Assembly: GCA_019800895.1 (NCBI GenBank)
Contig: JAHVKF010000001.1
Location: 124,001-188,000, forward strand
Direction: 5' to 3'
Origin: Halomonas denitrificans
GTDB lineage: Bacteria > Pseudomonadota > Gammaproteobacteria > Xanthomonadales > Wenzhouxiangellaceae
Length of the DNA stretch: 64,000 bases
In this document: one piece after another, positions 51,473-63,436 of the stretch
How positions within the stretch are numbered: the stretch's first letter is position 1
Layout of the letters: the number at the start of each line of letters is the position of its first letter
Position numbers and translations under genes: made by a program
The notes under the pieces: model-generated
What the model was told of the DNA's origin: nothing
The model's input: only the letters and a program-made list of their open reading frames with translations
Database searches by the model: none

Positions 51473-52633
51473 TCAGCGCCCCTCGCGGCCCGTGCGGCCG
51501 CGCGTAGGAGTGGGTGAATTCGAACGGCTCTGTTCTTCGCTGGACATCAGCGGCGGCGGCGGAACCGAACGGGCCGACGAGGCGCGCTCGCCTCCGATCA
51601 GCCCGTCGAGCGGCAGGTACAGCATGTTGTTGCCGTCCTCGACGTCCAGCAGCACCTTGGGCACGGTCGAGTAGAGGTTCTGGAGCGACTGGAGGTACAG
51701 GCGCTGCCGGGTGACTTCGGGTGCCTGGGCGTACTCTTCGTAGAGCGCGATGAAGCGATCGGCTTCACCCTCGGCCTGGGCGATCAGCGACTCCCGGTAG
51801 CCCTGCGCCTCCTCGCGAATCCGCGCAGCCCGCCCTCGGGCCTCGGGCACGACCTGGTTGGCGTACGCCTGGGCCTGGTTGGCGAAGCGGATCTGGTCCT
51901 CGCGGGCACGAACCACGTCGTCGAAGGAATCCTGGACCTGGTTCGGCGGCTGCACTTCCTGGAGGTTGAACTGGGTGATCTCGATCCCCGAATCGTAGCG
52001 ATCGACGATCTGCTGCAGCAGTTCGCCGGCCGAGGTCGCGATCAGGCCACGCCCGACCTCGAGAATGAAGTCCATGTTGTTGGTGCCGACGACTTCGCGG
52101 ATCGCGCTGTCCGTCGCCTCGCGCAGCGAGCGTTCCGGTTCCTGGACCTGGAACAGGAATTTCTCCGGCTCGACGACCCGGTACTGGACCGCGTAGCCCA
52201 GATCGATCAGGTTCTCGTCGCCGGTCAACATCCGGGATCGATTCTCGATCGAGCGGACCTGCTCGACATTGACCTTGCGCACCGTTTCGACCGGCGCGGG
52301 CAGAGTCAGGTTGAAGCCCGGCATCAGCGTGCGGGTGTAGTCACCGAAGCGCAGCACGACGCCCCGCTCCGATTCGTCGATGATGTGGATCGAGTTCCAG
52401 ACGACCCAGATGCCTGCGAGCACGACCAGCAGCATGAGGATGCCGCCGAATCCGGGGCCGCCCTCGGAGCCACTGGACGAGGGCTCGCCGCCGCCGTCGC
52501 CGCCGAGAATCTTCTTCAGCCGCTTCTGCACATTCGCGAAGACTTCGTCGAGGTCCGGCGGGCGTTGCCCGTCGCCACCCTTCCAGGGATCCTGTCCGTT
52601 GCCGCCGCCGCGGCCCGGTTCGTTCCAGGGCAT
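51473..52633 (-). CDS. hflK: FtsH protease activity modulator HflK
   Basis: The 386-residue partner of HflC has the usual Gly/Pro-rich cytoplasmic N-terminus (MPWNEPGRGGGNGQDPWKGG), one membrane helix near residues 65-85 (ILMLLVVLAGIWVVWNSI) and a band-7 domain with NLQEVQPPNQVQDSFDDVV. The C-terminal tail is low in complexity. It lies 136 bases after hflX, a gap with two palindromes, so part of its expression may be separate from hfq-hflX. Confidence 0.96.
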   Translation of the reverse strand: MPWNEPGRGGGNGQDPWKGGDGQRPPDLDEVFANVQKRLKKILGGDGGGEPSSSGSEGGPGFGGILMLLVVLAGIWVVWNSIHIIDESERGVVLRFGDYTRTLMPGFNLTLPAPVETVRKVNVEQVRSIENRSRMLTGDENLIDLGYAVQYRVVEPEKFLFQVQEPERSLREATDSAIREVVGTNNMDFILEVGRGLIATSAGELLQQIVDRYDSGIEITQFNLQEVQPPNQVQDSFDDVVRAREDQIRFANQAQAYANQVVPEARGRAARIREEAQGYRESLIAQAEGEADRFIALYEEYAQAPEVTRQRLYLQSLQNLYSTVPKVLLDVEDGNNMLYLPLDGLIGGERASSARSVPPPPLMSSEEQSRSNSPTPTRGRTGREGR

Positions 52634-52650
52634 TCCGTTCTCCGATTGAT

Positions 52651-52673
52651 GAACCGCTCCGAGGCAGCGGTTC
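52651..52673 (-). other. 8-bp hairpin in the hflK leader
   Basis: GAACCGCT and AGCGGTTC pair around seven bases, 17 bases before the hflK ATG. It could influence hflK translation or RNA processing. Confidence 0.4.
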
Positions 52674-52687
52674 GTGGGTTCGTTTCG

Positions 52688-52706
52688 CGATCGGATCGAC
52701 CGATCG
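52688..52706. other. 7-bp palindrome in the hflX-hflK gap
   Basis: CGATCGG and CCGATCG flank five bases. No U-tract follows on the minus strand, so it is more like an operator or processing site than a terminator. Confidence 0.35.
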
Positions 52707-52769
52707 TGCGACCGGGCACTGGTACGCGCAACCCCGTTCGGGCCGCGCGAACCAACGCCGGAATCCAGG

Positions 52770-54083
52770 TCAGGATTTTAACAGGTGTTCGTCGACCCAC
52801 GATCCATCCCGACCGCCGAGTCGCTGGAGTTCGCGCGCATCACGCCGGGCCAGGTCCACGGTCAGGCGGCTGGACCCGTCGTCGTTGACTTTTTCGTCCT
52901 CGATCGCGCCGAGCGCGAACAGGCGCGACCGCAGCCGCTGCAGACCGGCCGGCAGCGTCACGTCGGCGTGGATCCTGCCCCCGCCCACCGCGTCGACCAG
53001 GGCCGTGCGCAGCAGGTCCAGGCCCTCGCCGGTCATCGCCGAAACCCGCACCTGGACCGGCCGACCATCCGGCCCGTGCTCGACCCCGGCCGCTTCGTCG
53101 CTGCGGTCGATCTTGTTGTAGACGCGCAGGCGCGGAAGCTCACCGGCGCCGATCTCGTCGAGGACCTCGTCGACCGTGGCGATCTGCGCATCGCGCTCCG
53201 GATCCGAGGCATCGATCACGTGGACCAGCAACGATGCCGAAAGCGTTTCTTCCAGCGTGCCGTGGAACGCGGCAACGAGCTCGTGCGGGAGATCCTGGAT
53301 GAACCCCACCGTGTCGCTGGCGAGGATCGCACCGCCGTCGATCGAGTCGATCCGACGGACCGTGGGATCCAGCGTCGCAAACAGCTGGTCGCGCTCGACC
53401 ACCTCGGACTGCGTGAGCCGATTGAACAGCGTCGACTTGCCGGCGTTGGTGTAGCCCACCAGGGCCGCCAGCGGCAGCGCGCTGCGCTCCCGGGCCCGCC
53501 GGCCCTGCGCCCGTCGCTGGGCGACCCGCTCCAGGCGGCGCCGCAGCTGGCGGATTCGCCCGGCCAGCAAGCGCCGGTCGGTTTCCAGCTGGGTTTCCCC
53601 CGGACCCCGCATGCCGATCCCGCCGCGCTGTCGCTCGAGGTGCGTCCACCCGCGCACCAGGCGGGTGGCCAGGTGCTCGAGCTGGGCCAGTTCGACCTGC
53701 AGCTTGCCTTCGTGGGAGCGTGCACGCTGGGCGAAGATGTCGAGAATCAGCGTCGTCCGATCGAGGACGGCGACGCCGACGTCGCGCGACAGGTTCCGCT
53801 CCTGGATCGGACTGAGACGGTGATCGACCAGGACCAGGCCGGCCTCGTGCGCGGCGACCGCCGCCTTGATCTCCTCGACCTTCCCGGAGCCGACGAGGGT
53901 CCGCGCATCGGGTTGGTCGCGCCGGGCGCCGAGCGCAGCCACGACCTTGCAGCCTGCCGATTCGGCCAGCAGGCGGAATTCTTCCATGGCTCGCTCGGAC
54001 AGCGGCGCACCGAAGGTCGGGTGGAGCAGGACCGCTCGCTGCCGGTGCGCAGCGGGACGATCAACGGGTTCGGAGCCGATCAA
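52770..54083 (-). CDS. hflX: Ribosome-rescue GTPase HflX
   Basis: The 437-residue GTPase has the HflX N-terminal domain ([28 protein letters not shown]), the Gly-rich linker [19 protein letters not shown], and G-domain motifs: [12 protein letters not shown] (G1), DTVGFI (G3) and NKID (G4). HflX splits stalled 70S ribosomes after heat stress. The ATG overlaps the hfq stop by four bases, as expected for the conserved hfq-hflX pair. Confidence 0.96.
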   Translation of the reverse strand: MIGSEPVDRPAAHRQRAVLLHPTFGAPLSERAMEEFRLLAESAGCKVVAALGARRDQPDARTLVGSGKVEEIKAAVAAHEAGLVLVDHRLSPIQERNLSRDVGVAVLDRTTLILDIFAQRARSHEGKLQVELAQLEHLATRLVRGWTHLERQRGGIGMRGPGETQLETDRRLLAGRIRQLRRRLERVAQRRAQGRRARERSALPLAALVGYTNAGKSTLFNRLTQSEVVERDQLFATLDPTVRRIDSIDGGAILASDTVGFIQDLPHELVAAFHGTLEETLSASLLVHVIDASDPERDAQIATVDEVLDEIGAGELPRLRVYNKIDRSDEAAGVEHGPDGRPVQVRVSAMTGEGLDLLRTALVDAVGGGRIHADVTLPAGLQRLRSRLFALGAIEDEKVNDDGSSRLTVDLARRDARELQRLGGRDGSWVDEHLLKS

Positions 54084-54322
54084 TCGTCGTCCGTCTCCCC
54101 GCTCGGCGCCAGGCGCACGTTGCGCGCCGGCACGACGGTCGAAATCGCGTGCTTGTAGATCATCTGGCTGACGGAGTTCTTCAACAGCACCACGAAATTG
54201 TCGAAGGACTCGATCTGGCCCTGGAGCTTGATTCCGTTGACGAGGAAGATCGAGACCGGAACCCGCTCCTTGCGGAGCGCATTCAGGAATGGATCCTGGA
54301 GCGATTGACCCTTGCCGGACAT
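54080..54322 (-). CDS. hfq: RNA chaperone Hfq
   Basis: The 80-residue protein begins [20 protein letters not shown] and has the Sm1 and Sm2 motifs ([13 protein letters not shown] and [10 protein letters not shown]). It forms a hexamer that pairs small RNAs with mRNAs. The C-terminal tail after the core is short and acidic (APSGETDDD), unlike the long tail of E. coli Hfq. AAGGAG lies seven bases before the ATG. The gap of 155 bases upstream probably holds its own promoter, but I cannot assign one firmly. Confidence 0.97.
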   Translation of the reverse strand: MSGKGQSLQDPFLNALRKERVPVSIFLVNGIKLQGQIESFDNFVVLLKNSVSQMIYKHAISTVVPARNVRLAPSGETDDD

Positions 54323-54477
54323 TGGAAGTCTCCTTATTGTTTTATCGTGATTTCGGATCGATTTCCGGTCACGGAAAGTCTGCTTCGAACCCGTGATGGA
54401 CGCGTCGCGGCTCGTTCGTCCCTCCGCGCTCGCCGCCGCAGCCTCACCCCCGACTGTCTGCGACGTCCGGCGCTGCC

Positions 54478-55455
54478 TCATTGCATACCGAGCGAGGCTG
54501 CGAAACGTCCTGTTCTTCGGATTATGCGGTCGATCGTTGCAGGGTTCAACGGGTCGTACCATCGGGCGCCGGTCCACTGGCGCAACGCGGTGAGCTGTCG
54601 CTTGGCCAGCCGACGGGTCGCTCCGGCACCCCGCCGCACCAGCCCTTCGTCGTCGAACTCGCCCCTCAGCCGCTGCACCGCCTGGCGGTAGCCCACCGCG
54701 CGCAGGACCGGCCCGTCCGGGTCCAGGCCCGGCCGACGCAGCAGCGCTTCGACTTCGCGCAGTAAGCCGGCCGCGAGAATGCTCGACCACCGACGGTCGA
54801 TGCGTTCGTGCAGTCGCGATCGATCGGCCGGCGTGAGGACGATCATCAGGCTCTCGCGCATCCGGTCGGCGCCCCGGCCGGTCCACAGCGACGACGGCGC
54901 TCGCCCCGTGAGCTCATGGATCTCCAGCGCCCGGACGATCCGCTGTGGATCGGTGGGCCGGATCCGGCGGCCGGCGATCGGATCGATCGAGAGGAGCCGG
55001 GCGTGAAGCGCGGCCCAGCCAGCCTCTCCGGCCTCGCTCTCCAGCCTCGCTCGCACCGCGGCATCGGCGGCGGGAAGCGCGTCCAGGCCGTAGCGCAGCG
55101 CTTTGAGATACATGGTCGTTCCCCCGACCAGCACCGGCAGCCGGCCGGCCGCGTGCGCCGCCTCCATGCACCGCCGTGCATCGCACACGAAGTCCGCGGC
55201 CGAATAGGGGTGCTCCGGATCACGAATGTCGATCAGGTCGTGCGGAAACCGGGCCAGCTCGTCCGCGGTCGGCTTGGCCGTGCCGATGTCCATGCCGCGG
55301 TAGACCTGGGCCGAATCGACGCTGATCAAGCGACAGGGGAAGGCCTCGGCCAGCGCCATGGCCAGCGCGGTCTTGCCGGCCGCGGTCGGGCCGGCCAGGA
55401 CCACGCAGGGCGAGAGCCGGTCGGCGTCCTGCGTCAGCGCTCGAGCGTCCGCCAC
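54478..55455 (-). CDS. miaA: tRNA dimethylallyltransferase
   Basis: The 325-residue enzyme adds dimethylallyl to A37 of tRNAs reading UNN codons. It has the P-loop [39 protein letters not shown] with the catalytic Asp, [18 protein letters not shown] and GYRQAVQRL. There is no ATG at the N-terminus. A GTG at 55455 gives the correct length; it lies 22 bases inside the end of dnaQ in another frame. In E. coli the gene before miaA is mutL, not dnaQ. Confidence 0.93.
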   Translation of the reverse strand: MADARALTQDADRLSPCVVLAGPTAAGKTALAMALAEAFPCRLISVDSAQVYRGMDIGTAKPTADELARFPHDLIDIRDPEHPYSAADFVCDARRCMEAAHAAGRLPVLVGGTTMYLKALRYGLDALPAADAAVRARLESEAGEAGWAALHARLLSIDPIAGRRIRPTDPQRIVRALEIHELTGRAPSSLWTGRGADRMRESLMIVLTPADRSRLHERIDRRWSSILAAGLLREVEALLRRPGLDPDGPVLRAVGYRQAVQRLRGEFDDEGLVRRGAGATRRLAKRQLTALRQWTGARWYDPLNPATIDRIIRRTGRFAASLGMQ

Positions 55456-56141
55456 AGGCAACCCGCGTCGCCGGCCGCCGCCTCGATCGCGTCCAGGCGC
55501 TGCTCGTGGGCGGCACGCTCGCACGGCTCGGCGCGGCGGACCTTCAGCCGGCTCGAATCGATGTCCAGGGGCGTCTGCGCGTGCTCGACGGACGAGGCGG
55601 TCGACAGGTCGAGCCCGAGGTCGACCTGGCCGCCGGTCATCAGCAGGTAGACGTCGGCGAGCAGCTCCGAATCGAGCAGCGCTCCGTGCAACGTTCGATT
55701 CGAGTTGTCGACCTCGTAGCGCCGGCACAGGGCGTCGAGACTGTTCCGCTGCCCGGGATGCAATTCCCGGGCGAGTTCGAGCGTGTCCAGCACCTGGGCC
55801 AGGTCGGCAATGCGCGGTGCGTCAGGCAGCCGGGCCAGTTCGGCATCGAGGAAGCCGACGTCGAAGGCCGCGTTATGGATGATCAGCTCGGCGTCGCGGA
55901 TGAAACCAATGAACTCGTCGGCGATCTCGGCGAACACCGGCTTGTCCTCGAGGAAATCATCGCTGAGGCCGTGGACCTCCAGCGCGCCGTCCTCGACCGA
56001 GCGCTCGGGATTGATGTACTTGTGGAACTGACGGCCGGTGAGCGACCGATCGATCAGTTCCAGCGCGCCGATCTCGATGATCCGATGGCCCTCCTGGGGT
56101 TCCAGGCCGGTGGTTTCCGTATCCAGCACGATCTGGCGCAT
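55434..56141 (-). CDS. dnaQ: DNA polymerase III epsilon subunit (proofreading exonuclease)
   Basis: The 235-residue protein is the 3'-5' exonuclease of the replicative polymerase. Exonuclease motifs are VLDTETTGLEP (ExoI), IHNAAFDVGFLDAEL (ExoII) and HGALLDSELLADVYLLM with its following TGGQ (ExoIII epsilon). A short C-terminal part, which in E. coli binds the alpha subunit, follows. It starts 44 bases after rnhA and overlaps miaA. Confidence 0.96.
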   Translation of the reverse strand: MRQIVLDTETTGLEPQEGHRIIEIGALELIDRSLTGRQFHKYINPERSVEDGALEVHGLSDDFLEDKPVFAEIADEFIGFIRDAELIIHNAAFDVGFLDAELARLPDAPRIADLAQVLDTLELARELHPGQRNSLDALCRRYEVDNSNRTLHGALLDSELLADVYLLMTGGQVDLGLDLSTASSVEHAQTPLDIDSSRLKVRRAEPCERAAHEQRLDAIEAAAGDAGCLWRTLER

Positions 56142-56185
56142 GGTGGTTCCTCGTTCGAAATCCGGTGCGGGCAGGAGGCGGCGGA

Positions 56186-56623
56186 TCAGCCCCTGCGGCC
56201 GATCGCCTCGGTGGCCAGGCGGTCGGCGCGCTCGTTCTCGGGATGACCCGAGTGTCCCTTAACCCAGGACCACTCCACCTCGTGGCGCGACGCGGCTTCC
56301 TGCAGGCGCTGCCAAAGATCGGCGTTCTTCACCGGCTTCTTCGAAGCGGTCTTCCAGCCGTTGCGCTGCCAACGCGGCAGCCATTCGGTGATGCCCTGGC
56401 GCACGTAGTTGGAGTCGGTCGTCAGGTGCACGCGACAGGAACGCTTCAGCGACTCCAGCGCGCGGATCGCGGCCATGAGCTCCATCCGGTTGTTCGTGGT
56501 GTCGCGCTCCCCACCGGACAGTTCCTTCTCCGAGTCGCGATAGCGAAGCAGTGCGCCCCACCCGCCGGGCCCGGGATTGCCGCTGCAGGCGCCGTCGGTC
56601 CAGATTTCCACGTGATCGCTCAT
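56186..56623 (-). CDS. rnhA: Ribonuclease HI
   Basis: The 145-residue enzyme cleaves RNA in RNA-DNA hybrids. It begins [21 protein letters not shown]; the four acidic catalytic residues lie in [21 protein letters not shown] and ENERADRLA, with the flexible-loop His in KGHSGHPEN. The basic protrusion ([20 protein letters not shown]) of type 1 enzymes is present. ATG at 56623 is fixed by the family start. It lies between the methyltransferase gene and dnaQ. Confidence 0.96.
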   Translation of the reverse strand: MSDHVEIWTDGACSGNPGPGGWGALLRYRDSEKELSGGERDTTNNRMELMAAIRALESLKRSCRVHLTTDSNYVRQGITEWLPRWQRNGWKTASKKPVKNADLWQRLQEAASRHEVEWSWVKGHSGHPENERADRLATEAIGRRG

Positions 56624-56636
56624 GCTGCAGGCTTCC

Positions 56637-57248
56637 TCATGCGGCGCGGCAACTCGTGCCCTGGGCCGCACCGTACGCTCCACCGGCGCCGACGAAGCCG
56701 CGACGCAACTCCAGGCGGCGGACCGTCGCTGCCCGCGGCGGCTTGCGACCGACCACGAGCAGCAGCGGAGAAACGCCCGGCAGGACGCTGGCCCAGTGGC
56801 GGCGGCGCGGAATCTGGAGTTCGAGATCGTGGCTGGCATGCTGGTACACGAAGCGCGGCCAGACCGGTAGCTTCAGGGCGTCGCGTCCGAGCTCCCGCCA
56901 GCTCGCCCGGTGCCACGGGTTGGCCGACACGGAGACCACCAGGCCGCCCGGAGCGAGGACCCGCAGCACTTCGTCGAAGCGAGCGCGCGCGTCGAAGTCC
57001 CAGAACAGGTGACGGACCAGCATCGCCGGCACGCTCTCGTCGGCGAACGGCAGCAACGCGGCAGTCGACCGCACCGGCCAGATCCAACCGGTCGCGTCGA
57101 GCAGCATCCGATGGCGGGGCACGTCGATGGCCGGCGAGGGGCTGCTGGCCGGCGACAGCTCGAGCACCCAGTCGACCCCGGCGCCGTGCAGCACGCGGGG
57201 AACCAGGGCGTTCTCGGCCTGCTGAAGCGACGCGAATCCGGCGGACAT
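56637..57248 (-). CDS. SAM-dependent methyltransferase, YafS-like
   Basis: The 203-residue protein has a weak Rossmann methyltransferase pattern: VLELSPASS for the cofactor loop, [25 protein letters not shown] and a [17 protein letters not shown] motif. Its place between gloB and rnhA is that of E. coli yafS, whose role is not known. The C-terminus is basic ([10 protein letters not shown]). An extended -10 lies at 57282-57290. The substrate is unknown. Confidence 0.82.
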   Translation of the reverse strand: MSAGFASLQQAENALVPRVLHGAGVDWVLELSPASSPSPAIDVPRHRMLLDATGWIWPVRSTAALLPFADESVPAMLVRHLFWDFDARARFDEVLRVLAPGGLVVSVSANPWHRASWRELGRDALKLPVWPRFVYQHASHDLELQIPRRRHWASVLPGVSPLLLVVGRKPPRAATVRRLELRRGFVGAGGAYGAAQGTSCRAA

Positions 57249-57261
57249 GACGACGGGTCGT

Positions 57262-57267
57262 TAGAAT
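57262..57267 (+). promoter_or_regulatory. Possible -10 of gloB
   Basis: TAGAAT on the plus strand lies 37 bases before the gloB ATG; the -35 region falls at the yafS start and is poor. Confidence 0.35.
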
Positions 57268-57281
57268 CCAGAAAGGCTCGA

Positions 57282-57290
57282 AGCATAGCA
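57282..57290 (-). promoter_or_regulatory. Possible extended -10 of the yafS-like gene
   Basis: TGCTATGCT on the minus strand, 34 bases before the ATG, reads as an extended -10 without a clear -35. It would start the long rnhA-dnaQ-miaA-hfq run. Confidence 0.35.
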
Positions 57291-57303
57291 GAAGGGACAG
57301 TCC

Positions 57304-58071
57304 ATGACGCTCCAGGTCGACGCCGTTCCCGCCTTCGACGACAACTACATCTGGGTCCTGCACGACGGCCGCCATGCCGCCCTGGTCGACCCCGGCCAGG
57401 CCGAGCCCGCGCTTCGCCATCTGGACCGGCACGGGCTGAGCCTGGGCGCGATCCTGCTCACCCACCACCACCACGATCACGTCGGCGGCGTCGATCGACT
57501 CCTGGAGACCGCGGAGGTTCCCGTGTTCGGCCCGCCCGACCCGCGCATCCCCCAGGTCTCCACGCCGTGCCGGGACGGCGACCGGATCTCCATCGATGCG
57601 CCGGACCTGAAATTCCGGGTGCTGGAGACCCCGGGCCATACCCGCACGCACATCGCCTTCTACGGTCACCGCAGGCTGTTCAGCGGCGACACGCTGTTCT
57701 CGATCGGCTGCGGCAAGCTGTTCGAAGGCACGCCGGAGCAGATGCAGGCCTCCTTCGACAAGCTCGCCGGGTTACCCGAGGACACGGCGGTCCACTGCGG
57801 TCACGAGTACACCCGCGCGAACTGCGAGTTCGCGCTGTCGGTCGAGCCCGGAAACGCGGAGCTTCGCCGCCTGGCCGAGCACGTCGACCGCCTACGGGAC
57901 GCCGATCGCATCACCCTGCCGTCGACGCTCGGCACCGAGAAACAGTGCAACCCGTTCCTGCGGACGCGCAAGCCGGCCGTCATCGACGCCGCGCGCCGGC
58001 GCGATCCGGATTGCTCCGGCCAGCCCGCATCGGTGTTCGGCGTGCTGCGCGCATGGAAGGACGCCGGCTGA
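57304..58071 (+). CDS. gloB: Hydroxyacylglutathione hydrolase (glyoxalase II)
   Basis: The 255-residue metallo-beta-lactamase-fold enzyme hydrolyses S-lactoylglutathione in methylglyoxal detoxification. It has THHHHDHVGG near residue 55, GHTRTHIAFY, FSGDTLFSIGCGKLFEG and HCGHEYTRANCEFAL. The glutathione-binding C-terminal part (GTEKQCNPFLRT) is present. AAGGGA precedes the ATG. It is divergent from the yafS-like gene. No terminator separates it from the methionine operon. Confidence 0.95.
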   Translation: MTLQVDAVPAFDDNYIWVLHDGRHAALVDPGQAEPALRHLDRHGLSLGAILLTHHHHDHVGGVDRLLETAEVPVFGPPDPRIPQVSTPCRDGDRISIDAPDLKFRVLETPGHTRTHIAFYGHRRLFSGDTLFSIGCGKLFEGTPEQMQASFDKLAGLPEDTAVHCGHEYTRANCEFALSVEPGNAELRRLAEHVDRLRDADRITLPSTLGTEKQCNPFLRTRKPAVIDAARRRDPDCSGQPASVFGVLRAWKDAG

Positions 58072-58114
58072 GCCCGAGGCCGGCCCGGCCCGTCCCGGCG
58101 TCGCATCCGGGCGG

Positions 58115-58143
58115 TTGCGAAGGCACGCCAGACCCCGTATCCT
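58115..58143 (+). promoter_or_regulatory. Predicted promoter of the ArsR-methyltransferase/metH operon
   Basis: TTGCGA, a 17-base spacer and TATCCT lie in the gap after gloB. The expected start is near 58150. The -10 is part of the palindromic element at 58138-58175. Confidence 0.5.
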
Positions 58144-58175
58144 TTGGTGTATCTTTTGATCCCGATACAAGGATA
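58138..58175. promoter_or_regulatory. Palindromic operator candidate before the methionine operon
   Basis: The core TGTATC-N10-GATACA (58148-58169) is a perfect inverted repeat. It is flanked by TATCCTT (58138-58144) and AAGGATA (58169-58175), which are also reverse complements. The element covers the predicted -10 and the ribosome-binding region. It is a likely site for the ArsR-type protein encoded next; that protein's sites are typically imperfect dyads. Confidence 0.6.
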
Positions 58176-58186
58176 AGGTCATCGAA

Positions 58187-59110
58187 CTGGAACGCGTCGG
58201 GCGTCACTGCTCCCTGCTGGGCGATCCCACCCGCCTGAGGCTGCTGGCGCTGCTCGATCTCGAAGAGTTGACCGTCGCCGAGCTGGCGCAGACCATGCGC
58301 CTGGCCCAGCCCCGCGTGTCCACGCACCTGGCCAAGCTGCGTTCCGCCGGGCTGGTCGCGGACCGGCGCGAAGGCGTCTCGGTCTATTACCGGTCGATGA
58401 CCTCGAACGAGGACTGCGCCCTCTGCCAACTCTGGAATCTCCTGCGCGAGCGCCTCGACGATCCGCAGGTCGCCGCCGACGCCGAGCGGCTGCCGGAGGT
58501 CCTGGCCCAGCGCGCCCGCGGCCGCAACTGGCCCGACAGCGTGGCCGGCGACATGGAGCGTCACTACTCGCCGGGACGCAGCTGGGAAGCCACCGCGCGG
58601 GCCGTGGTCCAGCTCATCCAGCCCGGCCGAGTGCTCGACATCGCCTCCGGCGACGGCGTCATGGGCGAACTGCTCGGCCGCCGCGCCGACTCCATCGATT
58701 GTGTCGACGTGTCGCCGCGCGTGGTCGAGGCCGGCCAGGCCCGGCTCGAATCGCTCGCCAACGTTCGTTTCCACCAGGGCGACATGCACGCGCTGCCGTT
58801 CGACGACAGCGCCTTCGACACCGTGCTCCTGCTTCACGCGCTGACCTACAGCGAGCGGCCCGCCGACGCCGCGCGGGAAGCCGCTCGCGTGCTCTGCCCG
58901 GGCGGCAGCCTGGTCGCGGCGACGCTCAAGGCCCACCGCCACACCACGCAGGTCGAAGCCTTCGGTCACGTCAACGACGGCTTCGAAGCCGACGAACTGT
59001 CCGCGCTGTTCGATGCCTGCGGACTCGACGTGACCTTCTGCGACGTCACGTCGGTGGAAAAGAAGCCGCCCAACTTCGAAATCATCACGCTACTGGCCAC
59101 GAAACCATGA
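58187..59110 (+). CDS. ArsR/SmtB-type regulator fused to a SAM-dependent methyltransferase
   Basis: The product has an N-terminal winged helix ([20 protein letters not shown], then [18 protein letters not shown] and a VSVYYRS wing). A class I methyltransferase domain follows, with [15 protein letters not shown] for SAM binding near residue 150, [25 protein letters not shown] and [14 protein letters not shown]. No metal-binding Cys set typical of ArsR sensors is clear. Fusions of this type near SAM-cycle genes are known as SahR-like regulators; control of metH by SAM or SAH is inferred. The open frame from 58160 to the TTG at 58268 holds no ATG, GTG or TTG. A CTG at 58187, eight bases after AAGG, is used here (307 residues); an ATC at 58181 is an alternative. 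The stop overlaps metH part 1. Confidence 0.85.
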   Translation: MERVGRHCSLLGDPTRLRLLALLDLEELTVAELAQTMRLAQPRVSTHLAKLRSAGLVADRREGVSVYYRSMTSNEDCALCQLWNLLRERLDDPQVAADAERLPEVLAQRARGRNWPDSVAGDMERHYSPGRSWEATARAVVQLIQPGRVLDIASGDGVMGELLGRRADSIDCVDVSPRVVEAGQARLESLANVRFHQGDMHALPFDDSAFDTVLLLHALTYSERPADAAREAARVLCPGGSLVAATLKAHRHTTQVEAFGHVNDGFEADELSALFDACGLDVTFCDVTSVEKKPPNFEIITLLATKP

Positions 59111-60167
59111 GTCGAACCGAACCGACCGCCGACCGGCGCGAGCGGGCCTGGCACGACGAACAACGCGTCGGCGCCCTGTTCGACGCCCTCGACCAGCGCA
59201 TCCTGCTGCTCGACGGCGCGATGGGCACGATGATCCAGTCCGAGAAGCTCGACGAGGACGATTTCCGCGGCGAACGCTTCGTCGATCACCCCGAGGACCT
59301 GAAGGGCAACAACGACCTGCTGTCCCTGACCCGACCCGACGTGGTCAAACGCATCCACAAGGCCTTTCTCGAAGTCGGTTGCGACCTGGTCGAGACCAAT
59401 ACCTTCAACGCCAACCGGATCAGCCAGGCCGACTATGCACTCGGAGACCTGTCCGCCGAACTCAACCGGGTATCGGCGGAGCTGGCCCGGGAAGCCTGCG
59501 ACGAGGTCGAGCGCGAAACCGGCCGAAGCTGCTTCGTGGTCGGCACGTTGGGTCCGACCAACCGGACCGCGTCGATCTCGCCGGACGTATCCAGTCCGGG
59601 CTACCGCAACATCACCTTCGACGACCTGGTGGCGGCCTACGCCGAGGCGGTGAAGGGCCTCCTCGACGGCGGCGCCGACCTGCTGATGATCGAGACCATC
59701 TTCGACACCCTGAACGCCAAGGCGGCGATCTTCGCCATCGAGGAGGAGTTCGACCGTCGGGGCGAGCGCTGGCCGGTGCTGATTTCCGGCACGATCACCG
59801 ATGCCAGCGGCCGCACGCTGTCGGGGCAGACCGCCGAGGCGTTCTATTATTCGGTGCGCCATGCCTCCCCCACGGGCGTCGGCTTCAACTGCGCCCTCGG
59901 CGCGGACCAGCTCAGGAAGCACGTCGAGGACCTGGCCCGCGTCGCCGAGTGCCTCGTGACCGCGCACCCCAACGCCGGCCTGCCGAACGAATTCGGCGAA
60001 TACGACCAGTCCCCGGAGGAAATGGCGTCGATCGTCCGGTCCTACGCCGAAGACGGGCTGGTCAACATCATCGGCGGCTGCTGCGGAACCACCCCGGCGC
60101 ACCTGGCGGCCATCGCCGGCGCGATCGAGGCCTTCCGGCCGCGGACCCTTCGAACCAAGCAGGCGGC

Positions 60168-60171
<4 letters not shown>
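59107..60171 (+). CDS. metH: Methionine synthase, homocysteine-binding part (split MetH, N-terminal unit)
   Basis: The 354-residue protein is the homocysteine S-methyltransferase barrel of cobalamin-dependent methionine synthase: [11 protein letters not shown] near residue 35, [16 protein letters not shown], and the zinc-binding Cys in [11 protein letters not shown] (near 262) and [12 protein letters not shown] (near 324). The full MetH of E. coli is one chain; here the gene stops after this domain and the next gene supplies the rest. The ATG overlaps the regulator stop and the TGA overlaps the next start (both ATGA), so the three are tightly coupled. Confidence 0.93.
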
Positions 60172-62843
<2,672 letters not shown>

Positions 62844-63142
62844 CGCCGCCGCAGGCGCCCGACCCACTCCGGCACCGGACCGCGTCGCGCGCTGCCGGCA
62901 GAGCCCCGTCCTTGCACCGGTTCGTACCGCGCAGGGACGGGTGGTCGAGTTTGAATTCCGTGGGGCACGGCCTTCTGCCCGCTCGCACCCTGCACTGTCC
63001 TCATCCGGTCGACGACGCACGGCGCCGTCGTTCTTCGCGTCCCACCGGACCGGTTTTCCGCTTCGCGACGCGCGTCGGGTACCGAAACACCCCGCAGGGA
63101 CCCATCGATTCCGGCGATTCCGATCCTTCCCGCCGAGCCAAT
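62844..63142. other. Intergenic stretch with no gene seen
   Basis: This first half of the 593-base gap after metH holds no convincing coding frame, RNA or terminator. Palindromes and the promoter of the following gene begin after 63142. Confidence 0.6.
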
Positions 63143-63159
63143 GTGACAATTTTTGTCAC
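63143..63159. promoter_or_regulatory. Perfect palindrome GTGACAA-N3-TTGTCAC
   Basis: Seven-base arms around TTT. An outer pair, AATGTGAC and GTCACATT, also links 63140-63147 to 63176-63183. It is probably an operator for the subtilase promoter about 90 bases downstream. Confidence 0.55.
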
Positions 63160-63165
63160 TTTTTG

Positions 63166-63181
63166 CGTGATGGCCGTCACA
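63166..63181. promoter_or_regulatory. CRP-like site CGTGA-N6-TCACA
   Basis: CGTGATGGCCGTCACA differs from the CRP/Vfr/Clp core TGTGA-N6-TCACA at one base. Its centre lies about 71.5 bases before the predicted transcription start, a class I activator position. Confidence 0.5.
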
Positions 63182-63208
63182 TTTCCGAGAATCGGATCGG
63201 AAATTCAC

Positions 63209-63238
63209 TGGATTTTCACCTCCGGCTTCCCGTATAAC
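63209..63238 (+). promoter_or_regulatory. Predicted activator-dependent promoter of the second subtilase
   Basis: TATAAC at 63233-63238 is a good -10; the -35 region (TGGATT) is poor, as in promoters that need an activator. The start near 63245 leaves a leader of about 190 bases. Confidence 0.45.
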
Positions 63239-63300
63239 CAAGCGGTGCATGTAGGGATCCGGTAAACGACACAACCGGCAACAATTCCAGCTCGAAACCG

Positions 63301-63371
63301 CCGCAGCGTGGGAACTGCGGGCAGGAAAGAGCGTGTCGAATCCGGAAATCCCACCGAATTCCCGAATTCGG
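63301..63371 (+). other. Two hairpins in the subtilase leader
   Basis: CCGCAG and CTGCGG pair at 63301-63320, and CCGAATT with AATTCGG pair at 63354-63371 around a four-base loop. No known riboswitch core is recognised. Confidence 0.4.
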
Positions 63372-63436
63372 CCTCTTCGTGCACAAGGGGAGTTCGTTCC
63401 AAGGGGACTCAAGCAGTACACATGGGAGACAACTAG

